This document shows positions 55,433-64,000 of a stretch of 64,000 bases of DNA, piece by piece (the first letter of the stretch is position 1; the number at the start of each line of letters is the position of its first letter). Source of the DNA: Volvox africanus (Eukaryota > Chlorophyta > Chlorophyceae > Chlamydomonadales > Volvocaceae); the NCBI GenBank assembly GCA_030268105.1, contig BSDZ01000003.1, positions 3,534,001 to 3,598,000 of the forward strand, in the 5' to 3' direction. Under the pieces are notes generated by a model that was not told the origin of the DNA, did no database searches, and saw nothing but the letters and a program-made list of their open reading frames with translations. The position numbers and the translations under genes are program-made.

Positions 55433-55564
55433 TCTTCTCGTGGAAACAATTTGCCTGACGAAGGTAGTTTTGTAAGTAACACTCTTTTTGCGTACATTGG
55501 TACGGAATGTCGTACACTATAAGACCAAGTAGTTCTTGGCTAAGGGATGGGATCTTTTATGTTC

Positions 55565-55619
55565 GTGAGCTCTTACGGTCCTTTGAGCCTCATGGCTCAT
55601 TTGGGCCTTACGAGCTCAC
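55565..55619. promoter_or_regulatory. Imperfect palindrome upstream of ribophorin I
   Basis: Arms of about 24 nt, starting GTGAGCTC and ending GAGCTCAC around a short centre (CATGG), with a few mismatches. It lies 133-187 bp upstream of the ribophorin I start codon, so it could be a regulatory site or a transcribed hairpin in the leader. Function is inferred from position only. Confidence 0.35.
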
Positions 55620-57125
55620 GGAGGTTGCAATAAACCAAGTTAAATTAATGGGGGACGTTTGGAGAAGTAGACATTGTGTACTTTCGGCGGCGGCAACGCA
55701 GAAGCCATGCCACTGCGCACTGTAAGCCGGATGCTTTCATAAAACATGGCCTTATCTCAAGACTGCCTAAACACTACGAAATTCGAGCACAGATGAACTG
55801 TCCAGCTGCCCAAACACGCCCAAAGGCAAAAAGATGGGCTTGTGCAGAACAAAACCCCCACGGCAATGCGTATGTTATACCTAACGTCATTAACCGGGCA
55901 GCGGATGTGATGCTGCAGGATACCAATGGCATCCGATGATTGCGCCAGGACAAACCGGCGGTAGTAACGGAAGAAGGCGCTAGTGTCTGTTGCTGCAAAG
56001 GCTGCACAAGCAGGCGGTTCCTGCAATGTATCATCAGGCCATTCCACCGTACAATCTGCTGCACGGACACTCATCGTGGTACTCGGTGCTACCGGAGGTC
56101 CATTAGGTCATCGAAGGCGGCAGAGGCGGCACAGACGCATCGGAAGCACAGACCCATAGCTGTATTGTGCTGTGCACAAAGTGGGGAAAGCCGTCTTGAT
56201 AACTTAAAATTAAAAATTCCATCTCATAAGAGAACGCGGAAGCCGTAGAACAACGTAGGAGGCCGTCGGTAACTCGGTATTTGAGATAGGATGCCGTAAA
56301 GACTTATCCAGGTGATCTCACGATGCCACGATCTAAGTCAAGTCCAAAACATAAACCTCTGTGTGGTGTAGTATGAAACACTAAAAACAATGTTATTCTG
56401 CAACATGTTTTGCAGTAGTGTGTAAAACAAATGTTTTGCTCGTCCAACCAACCAGACGGACTGACGCTCTTAGATTCTGAGTAACTGAAACTCTGAGATA
56501 CTGAAGCGTTATTCAGTAGTATTTTATCATACATAGAATGAAAGTAAGTGGCCCGTTTTTGGAAAAGAGTGATTGTTACAAATGTCCTCACCAATATAAT
56601 GAAGTTTGGGAACCCGTCCGTAAATTAACGTTAAAGTCGTATTGAGATTAAAACCTGATGATGACAACAGCAACGGTTATTTAAAGCCTCGTCGAAGGGG
56701 ATTTCCTAGGTGTAACCTAACGTCGTATTCGCACCTTCCGTACTTTACCCAACTGCTCACTAATAACGACAACCACTAATAACACAACGATCGACTCCGT
56801 AACATGAAATATTGCAAAGCTCACAAAATGCACCTTCTTGGAAATTCGTGAATGACCCCAAGACAGGTCGAACACCATACTGTTAAGAAGGCCAAGAAAA
56901 ACGTCATGTAGTGCAGCGTGACGTAATTTGAGCTGTGTAACCTATCGCTCCTGAGCTATTCCTCGAGCCTTACTCGCACATTCTGTTACATCAACTAAAG
57001 ATACGTGTGCCCGCTGCACACAAATATGGAAGTCGTGCAGTACCAGTTGTACCGCAAACAATTCAAAAGCTCAGCACAGCACAGAGGTCTGACCGATACG
57101 GTTGTCCTACCGCACTAATTACAAC
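55620..57125. other. Intergenic, possibly containing LTR sequence
   Basis: No gene confidently seen. On the minus strand a frame near 56020-55880 (EPPACAAFAATDTSAFF, then RRFVLAQSSDAIGI) follows a TTGCAG acceptor and ends near a GT donor, so a small unrecognised exon is possible. The right end (below 57126) should contain the 3' LTR of the copia element, whose outer boundary I cannot place because no second LTR is available for comparison. Confidence 0.35.
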
Positions 57126-59867
57126 ACTCCCACGCGGTCTGACCTCGGTCGCTCCAGGATCTAACTGGAAATCTAACCAAAACCACCAAAGAAAACAATC
57201 CTAAGCCGTCTCTGTATCAACTTAGCAGACGCCCATCGCACGCACGAACTTGGAGAAATTTGGGAAAGGTAGCGGCTTGGTAAAGACATCCGCCACCATA
57301 TCCTCCGACTTGCAGTACAGGAACTTAACCTCTCCTCGTGCCGCATGCTCACGAATGAAATGGTGAAGCACATCAATGTGCTTCGACCTAGCAGTAGTTA
57401 TCAAATTACTACTCATCTTAAGTGCCGCCTGGTTGTCACACTGGATCGGCACACACGGAACGCGCAGCTTCAAATCTCGCGCTAGGTGGCGAAACCAAAG
57501 CGCCTCCTTAGTCGCCGCTCCACTTGCCATGTATTCAGCCTCAGCGGTAGATGTGGCGACCGTAGCCTGTAAGCGGCTCGCCCAGCTTACTGCTCCACCC
57601 GTTAATAGAAACACGTATCCCGTTGTAGATCGCCTGGTGTCTACACAACCAGCGTAGTCAGAGTCGCAGTAGCCATGTAGTGTTCCAACGCTCGATTTTG
57701 CTGAGTAGGATATGCCTACGTTCTTGGTACCAATCAGATACCTCAAAACACCTTTAGCCGCCTGCCAATGCTCAACAGTAGGCTTCGACATATAGCGGGA
57801 CAGTGCTCCCACGGAATATGAAATATCTGGCCTAGTGCCCACGGACAGATAATAAACTACCAACCAATTCACCATACGGAAACTGCTGTACATCCAGCCG
57901 TTCCCCAACCGCACGTAGTGCCTTTGACAACGGCACTTTGCGGGGATTTGCCTCTTCCAGTCCATACTTCGCAATCAACTCCGTTATGAACCGCGTCTGA
58001 GAGAGTTTAAGGGTGTGCTCCGTACGATTACGTTCGATTTCGTAGCCTAGGAACACACGTGCCTCCCCTAGATCCCTAATATCAAAAGCAGACATCAGCC
58101 TATTCTTTACTGCATTCACTGTAGCCATCGATTTAGCAACTAGAAGATCATCAACATAAAATAACACGTAGATGCGCTCCCCTTGCACATCCTTAAAGAA
58201 CAGACCGGGTCTGCCTGCGAAACATGGAAGCCCATTTGCTCCAGTTCTTCACGAAGTCGTGCATACCAAGCACGAGGGGCCTGTTTCAGCCCATATAACG
58301 ACTTCTGCAACATACAGACCTTCTGTTGATTTCCTTCATCATATCCCGGGGGCTGAAGCACATACACCTCCTCCTCCAGGATTTCGTTCAGGAACGCGAT
58401 CTTCACATCCATTTGGTGTAATTCCAAATCCGCCGCCGCTACCAACGCCATCAGTACACGCAGAGTGGTGTGCTTACCGGTGCAAACACTTCGTCAAAAT
58501 CACGACCCTCCACTTGTGCAAAACCTTTTGCTACCAAACGGGCCTTATACCTGACTATCTCACCGTTAGCGTCACGCTTAATAGTGAACACCCACTTAAC
58601 CGGCAAAGCGCGTACCCCTTTAGGCAGTTTTTCCAGGGTCGACACCTGGTTCGCCCTCAGAGACGCAATCTCTTCTTCCATTGCCTGTTTCCACATCTGG
58701 GATGTGGATGATGCCATGGCTTCGTCATATGTCCGAGGTACTTCTGGTTGCCTGGCCACTACCGCCAAATTCAAACGTTCCCTCGGTATGCCCCGGTTCA
58801 CTCGAGTTGCCCTTGCCAACTCGGGAGATGCCTCCGGGGAAGCCCCTGCCGTACCAGAATTTGAGCCGGAGCCAGTGTTGGGATCTTCGGACAGAGACCC
58901 ATTTCCATCCCCCCCTGGTGAGGCTCCCACGATTTCCTCATTCTCATTAGCATCATCCTCAAACTCCAGGTCACTCTCATCCTCATCACTGTCAGAATCG
59001 CTAGCATCGATGAGTGGGGGTGCATCCTCATCCTCGCAATCCTCCACTAGTACGTACTGCTTATTGGGGCGCGGTACGCCCTCCCATCCAAACTTAGACT
59101 CATCGAAGATGACATCACGTGCGACCTTGACACGTCCATCTGAAAGCATGACCCGGTACACCTTCAGACCCCCATACCCTACAAAGACACCTTTTGCTGA
59201 CATGGGGTCCAGCTTCATGCGCTCACTATCTGGAACTCGAATGTAAGCACTACACGCGCAGATTTGACACATCAGGTACCTTGCCATAGAAACGCTCAAA
59301 TGGAGTGCCCTTCATGCCTCTTCTAAGCGACCTGTTCCGAACGTGATTTGCAGTGCTCACCGCATAGGACCACATGCTCGTCGGCAATTGTGACTCCTGA
59401 AGCATAGCTCGCACCTTCTGCAATAGGGTCTTGTTAAGGCGCTCCGCACGACCATTTTGTTGCGGAGTGTACGGCGCGGACTTCTGATGTTCAATGCCCT
59501 TGCTCGTGTAGTATCTGGTCAGCTCCTGATTGAGGTACTCGCGACCACTATCCGTTCTAACCTCTTTCACCTTCCAACCGGACTGGTTCCCCAATAACTT
59601 TAAGGTCTGTTGTACTGCCCCGATCGCTTCTGTCTTGGATTTCAAAAGCACAACAGCCAACAGCCCTGAATAATCATCCAGGAAAGTGGCAATGTAGAGA
59701 TTCCCCCCCTGGGACTCTACAGACATCGGACCACACAAGTCCATATGAACCAGCTCAAGACATCGCTCTGCACGTGAGTCAGATTCATGAAACGGCTTGC
59801 GTGGGTGATTTGCCATCACACACTCCGCATAAAGCGACGTACCCAGCTCCCTGAGACGGTCCGACAC
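57126..59867 (-). mobile_element. Ty1/copia LTR retrotransposon remnant
   Basis: The order integrase, then reverse transcriptase, then RNase H on one strand defines a Ty1/copia element, resembling the Osser group of Volvox. The 5' part (gag, protease and most of the zinc finger of integrase) is missing at 59867, where the sequence meets an inverted fragment. After the pol stop on the minus strand, a purine-rich GTGGGAG directly before TGTTGTAATT at about 57126 looks like the polypurine tract and start of the 3' LTR. The inner LTR edge is therefore a reasoned guess and the outer edge is unknown. Confidence 0.85.
57222..59867 (-). pseudogene. Broken copia pol (integrase, RT, RNase H)
   Basis: Integrase core 59867-59250: VHMDLCGPM, DDYSG, RTDSGREYLNQE and APYTPQQNGRAERLNKTL. 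Linker and start of reverse transcriptase 59299-58451: KWVFTIKRDANGEIVRYKAR and [13 protein letters not shown] palm 58451-57832: [11 protein letters not shown] and [11 protein letters not shown], the copia form of the catalytic motif. RNase H 57974-57222: CDSDYAGCVDTRRSTTGYVF and STAEAEYMAS. The reading frame is broken at four places: an 8-9-base deletion near 59260, and small indels near 58480, 58200 and 57850. The gag and protease regions are absent. The element is not able to encode a complete polyprotein. Confidence 0.9.
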
Positions 59868-59873
59868 AACATC

Positions 59874-60276
59874 AATGGTCGTGCGGAGCGCCTTAACAAG
59901 ACCCTATTGCAGAAGGCGCGAGCTATGCTTCAGGAGTCACAATTGCCGACGAGCATGTGGTCCTATGCGGTGAGCACTGCAAATCACCTTCGGAACAGGT
60001 CGCCTATAAGAGGCATGAAGGGCACTCCATTTGAGCGTTTCTATGGCAAGGTACCTGATGTGTCAAATCTGCGCGTGTTTGGGTGTAGTGCTTACATTCG
60101 AGTTCCAGATAGTGAGCGCATGAAGCTGGACCCCATGTCAGCAAAAGGTGTCTTTGTAGGGTATGAGGGTCTGAAGGCGTACCGGGTCATGCTTTCAGAT
60201 GGATGTGTTAAGGTCGCACGTGATGTCATCTTCGATGAGTCTAAGTTTGGATGGAAGGGCGTACCGCGCCCTAATA
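59874..60276 (+). pseudogene. Inverted fragment of the same copia integrase
   Basis: This plus-strand segment is an inverted near-copy of 59063-59456. It reads NGRAERLNKTLLQKARAML through FERFYGKVPDVSNLRVFGC to KFGWKGVPRPN in one open frame. It differs from the minus copy by a handful of substitutions and by keeping the 8-9 bases deleted there. The two arms are separated by 417 bp and could form a long hairpin if transcribed. Confidence 0.9.
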
Positions 60277-60439
60277 CCGCGGCTTAGCTCATTACCATCC
60301 ATCCACCCTCAAAAGCAGTCCTAGCCATACCAGGTGTTGACTTGCAAACGAGGAAACGAAAAGGCAATTTAAGGACCAAGGTGCAATCACTGCAATAAAA
60401 GTAGTAGTTGTGATACTCCTGCGCAAGCCCGCAGACATT

Positions 60440-60570
60440 GACAGGAGGATTTGAACCTCCCATCAGGTGTGTACCCTGATGGCAGCCAACTGCTGTGCAC
60501 CCGAGCCAAGAAAATAACAAATTCCTGGAAATTCTATATCCGTCATCGGGCTTTCCTAATGGCGGTTCCC
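60440..60570 (-). repeat. tRNA-like (SINE-like) short repeat
   Basis: On the minus strand, a perfect T-arm (GGAGG, loop TTCAAAT, CCTCC; 60444-60460) and an anticodon-like arm (TCAGG, 7-nt loop with T at position 33, CCTGA; 60463-60479) follow a D-arm-like TGCACAGCAGTTGGCTGC. No matching acceptor stem is seen, so it is not a functional tRNA gene. The upstream part (CCGCCATTAGGAAAGCC) and the D-arm-like part recur in the foldback element at 36490-36794. A tRNA-derived SINE is the simplest reading. Confidence 0.6.
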
Positions 60571-61218
60571 CACGGTGACAAAACGGAGATCGGGACTCTG
60601 TACGTACTTGAGGGCAAACCGAGTCTGCTTAGCTCATTCTCATTTTGCATTTTAACTCTTGATTCATATGTCTATGTTTACTTGATTATGCAAATACGCA
60701 TACAGTCTCCATAAGATTTTGCTCGTCAATCTGACGGTTGCCAGGCCCCCAGGCCAAAGCCTGCTGTTCCACAGGGTTGACTTGTCTGTAAATCTTTTTG
60801 GAAGTTTACACTTCCCTCAATAATATCATTATTCCTGTACATGTTAGGCTGGAAGGGGTGTGCCGTGCGGGCTCTGCGGCTTCTGTATTACCGGTAATCG
60901 CTTGCCTGCACACTGAGTGGTCGCCATCATCATGGCGTCCACGAGTTCAAATCATGCGAGAGAAAAAGTCCCGCTTTGGAAGAAGCGGCTAGGAAATGTC
61001 CAGTGAGTCGACCGTTCTTTAATACTTGTCCACTCTAAACTTTTGAGCTTAGCACACGCATTAGCTAGATGATTTTAATGTGTGCTTTATCATAAATCCC
61101 CCAAACTGGTGCAAGCGACTGGGTTGTGGGGTCCATCGGCTCGATTGCATCTGCAAGCTTGTTGAAAGAACCGTGGCTAAGCTCGAATTTGCGCAATATT
61201 CTTGTTCCCTTTGGATTC
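60571..61218. other. Intergenic, no gene seen
   Basis: About 650 bp between the repeat and the transporter start. The frame 61126-61218 is open in phase with the transporter and could be coding if translation begins upstream or through another exon. Confidence 0.4.
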
Positions 61219-63510
61219 ATGGCACATTACAGGGACTTTGTTGTAGAGAACTACCTCCCCATAGCTTTTGCGGTGGCCTTAACGTTTGCGCTGGCGTACC
61301 CGGTGCCTGGCCGGTTCCTAGTGAACATCGTCGTGGCGACGAACGTCCACATCATCCAGGTGGGATCTGACCCCGGCATTGCCCGCACACGCCTACGAAT
61401 TCGCTCCAGTCTTCAGGTTGAGCCCAAAGCGGGTAGGCGCACAGCCGCAGTATATCCTCTAATCCAGGAGTACAGCCTCCCGGAAAAGACATGGAGAAGT
61501 CTCCCTCAGGTGGTATCAAAATAGGTCCGTCAGCTCAGCCTCTGTTAGCCTCATTTTCCTACATAATGACAACTGAGAAGCTGTGTCACGCCCAGCGGGA
61601 TATAACCTTGTGGCTTAATGGGTTGATACCCACTCCCCATCTGCATGCAACGGCCCACGCTGGAGGCCTAATGCTCGACTGGAGGACGGGCCCCCCCGAT
61701 ATAGCTGCCATCAACTTTTGAGTCTTGGCCTGAAGGCCAGAATGTGGCACCATTCCGCACAGGGAATCCATGTACACCTGCTAGTGTGGGACCTCGTGAG
61801 CACGGACCTCTATCGCGGCGCCTGCGGTGTTTCCTTGACGATGATGTCACCGAGCTCGCCGCCCTTCGTGGCGATATTTTGTTTATACTCCATTCCCAGA
61901 AGACCGTACTGGCGCCGAAACCACATGCCGAACCAGTTTCCGGGGTAGACATCCTTGCCTGCCGCCGGGCCCACGCCCTCGTCAGCACACATCACGTTGA
62001 CACACCTCCCTGCTTCCTCGCCGTCGTTCTTCCCTCCGGCGTCCACGAACTTGTAGCGTATCGACAAACCCAGATCCCAGTATACCTGCAAACTTGATGA
62101 CCTGGCCCCGTCCTGGGCCCCGCCTGCCCTGCTGCATTTCAGGAGATCAACATGGCCATTGTGTTTTTCATCAGCGGCCTGGCGCTTAACACCACTGAAT
62201 TAAGGACGGCTATGCGGCGAGAGAGCTGGCCATCTGTGGTGTTCGGTTTCCTAATGATCTTGCTGGTCACACCTGCACTGGGGTTTGCGATGCGGGAGAT
62301 CCCCCTCACACCGCCCGCCTTCGCCGTGGGTGGGTGACGGCTGATGGAATTATTAGGAAGAAAAGCGCCCCGCCCTCTCCCTCGCGGTATTACTTCTTCC
62401 TTCCTTCTCATTACCTTTTTTATACATGTGTCGCTCATCTCAAGAGGAATAAGCTATAAGCAGCAAGTAATAAGACCTGAAGGAAAAAGGAAAGAAGATA
62501 AAACAGGTTTCCAGATTGCAATTAGGACCAAGTAAAACGTTTGCATCTCGCTAAAGCAAGGTGATTGCGTCAATCAGGGATTGCCTTAATCACAAAATAC
62601 AAGCATAGCCCTCCGGACCGAACACGGAATGGACGAGCACCCGCTGAAACGTCCTTCCGCCGCCGCTTCGGGTCGCCTAATATGCGGCGTGTTCCCTTAC
62701 CCTTTACCCAGGCCTTACGATATTTTGTCTGGTGCCCACCACCCTGGGCATCGGCGTGGCTTTGGTGCGATCATGCAAGGGCAACGAGGCGATTGCACTG
62801 CTGTTGACGGTGTCCACGAATATGGTGGGGGTGCTCACCATGCCGCTGTACCTCAAACTGCTCTTCCTGAACTTCGACACGGGGGGCCTCAAGCTCAACA
62901 TCAACATCCCCGACCTACTGCTCAAGCTGACACTCACTATCCTCGTGCCCAGCGTCCTAGGAAAGGTGAGGCTCGGAACCCGCACTCGACAGCGGAATGG
63001 AAATATGGAATGCGGACAGCGGCTGGTGGCTGATCAGGTTTTATGGGCTCGGCTGCATCCCCTGTTGCCGATCCTTTCTTCCTGCACCATTCCCACAGGT
63101 GGGGAGTGGGAATGGTGCAGGAAGGAAGGATGGGCAACAGGGACTTTTGGACTGCATCGAAGGGGCTAGAGGCACCAAGCAGAGGAACCTCGGTGTTATG
63201 CTGTCCTCCCGACCTCACATCCGGTGGTCATGTTTTTCACATCACACATTCGCATCTCCGCCCTTCCCCAACCGCGTCCTTTTTCTCAGGCCCTCCGGGA
63301 GTTCTTCCGCCCCGTGGAGGCGTTCGCTAAGAAGTACCGCACACACCTGTCTCTGCTATCCACCACCAACTTAGCCTGTATTGTGTGGCAGACCCTCAGC
63401 GGCGCCCGGGACATGCTCTTCAAGCAGCGCGCCTCCATGATCATATCCGTCATCGTGCTCAGTGCCGCAGTGCACGTCTTCTATCTCATCGTCAACCACA
63501 TCATCGTCAA
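61219..63510 (+). CDS. SBF-like transporter (BASS4/SLC10A7 type), 3' end missing
   Basis: Exons 61219-61359, 62143-62329, 62712-62965 and 63290-63510 join in phase; the last donor (GTCAA|GTACGT) leads to exons beyond the window. The chosen start is ATG 61219 (MAHYRDFVVENYLPIA); the open frame extends upstream without another ATG. Family marks: INMAIVFFISGLALNTTEL, LVTPALGFAMREIPLTPPAF, IFCLVPTTLGIGVALVRSC and GNEAIALLLTVSTNMVGVL. These match the SBF-like/bile-acid sodium symporter group that includes SLC10A7 and plastid BASS4, with eight or so membrane helices present. No clear transit peptide is seen, so an SLC10A7-like location (plasma membrane or ER/Golgi) is as possible as the plastid. 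SLC10A7 affects calcium and Golgi glycan homeostasis in animals; the substrate is unknown here. Confidence 0.85.
63061..63141. repeat. Intronic hairpin, 36-nt arms
   Basis: Arms 63061-63096 and 63106-63141 are inverted copies with two mismatches (one would be a G-U pair in RNA) around a 9-nt loop. It lies in intron 3 of the transporter gene, in the transcribed sense. Confidence 0.85.
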
Positions 63511-64000
63511 GTACGTGGGCTGGGGCCTCATCTTAAGAGGCAGGGAAAGCCGCACCCGTGTATGTTCAAGAGTGGTCCTAAGGGTGGCGCGTCGCTCAAT
63601 TGGACTCGAAACGCAGTAAGAAGCGGATTGTAAAACACACACACACAGAGACATAACACTTACGTTCGCAAGTGCAGATGTGTGCATTAGCAGTACTACA
63701 GGCCGCACGCGGTTTCTCACATCGTTCGTAAACATCCATTCCCGATGGACGACGGCAGCTTGAGCGGGCGGGCTTGAGCCCAGCCAACGTTGGGTCAACC
63801 CGGTCTGCGTTGCCCTTCAATCGTTCCTTACCGCTGTGTCCGCCATCCTTCCTCCGTCCTGTGTCTGATGCCACTGCCTTGGGGTGCGGGTGATGCCCTT
63901 GAGGTGCAAGAACTGTGTTCCTGCGGGCCGGGCATGTCGTGTAACCGATCACCCTCAACCTGTGCCTGAAGTGAGCGGCAAGCATAGCACGTCTTTTTTG
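63511..64000. other. Transporter intron or intergenic, no gene seen
   Basis: The sequence after the last recognised donor shows no further exon of the transporter family. It contains a (CA)n run near 63634-63650. It is most likely the intron leading to exons outside the window. Confidence 0.5.

Noticed and set aside
58470..59246. A 258-codon plus-strand open frame
   Set aside because: It is the antisense shadow of the copia linker/reverse-transcriptase region.
60430..60500. A tRNA gene on the minus strand
   Set aside because: T and anticodon arms are good but the acceptor ends do not pair and the sequence is shared with another repeat, so a SINE-like repeat is more likely.

Overview
The window looks like nuclear DNA of a chlamydomonadalean (volvocine-type) green alga, for example Volvox or a close relative. 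The evidence is: intron-rich genes with GT-AG and some GC-AG introns; TGTAA near gene 3' ends, the poly(A) signal usual in Chlamydomonas and Volvox; an interstitial TTTTAGGG tract, the Chlamydomonas/Volvox-type telomere unit; plastid and mitochondrial protein genes; and a degenerate Ty1/copia element of the kind known as Osser in Volvox. Exon models were assembled by hand from splice sites, codon phase and recognisable family motifs. No bacterial operon logic applies here.

Layout. 1-539: 3' end of an M16 metallopeptidase (+). 2632-10422: eleven-exon coiled-coil protein (+), all introns phase 0. 12504-15415: second coiled-coil protein (+). 16472-20892: F-box/SUKH protein of the SKIP16/FBXO3 type without an ApaG domain (+). 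21290-27459: very long PAP/fibrillin-domain protein (+). 30001-31604: CCDC174-like protein (+). 32127-35463: catalytic beta subunit of mitochondrial processing peptidase (+). 36490-36794: foldback repeat. 37783-39369: SAM-dependent methyltransferase (+), 5' part unresolved, tail-to-tail with 39562-40924: GOST/GPR107-type seven-TM protein (-). 41524-48734: unrecognised membrane/P-loop protein, or two genes (-), partly resolved. 50285-55432: ribophorin I/OST1 (-), fourteen exons. 57126-59867: broken copia polyprotein (-), with an inverted fragment at 59874-60276 and a tRNA-like repeat at 60440-60570. 61219 to beyond 63510: SBF-like/BASS4-SLC10A7 transporter (+), cut off by the right edge.

The genes do not form one pathway. 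They are housekeeping and lineage-specific genes of the secretory route (ribophorin I, GOST protein), mitochondrion (MPP-beta), plastid (PAP/fibrillin) and ubiquitin ligation (F-box), with two coiled-coil genes of unknown role. The most unusual points are four candidate GC-AG introns, a 17-nt microexon, a modular coiled-coil gene, a fibrillin with a roughly 750-residue extension, a P-loop protein with Arg in place of the catalytic Lys, and a repeat family with tRNA-like arms. I found no convincing tRNA gene, CRISPR array or prokaryotic element.
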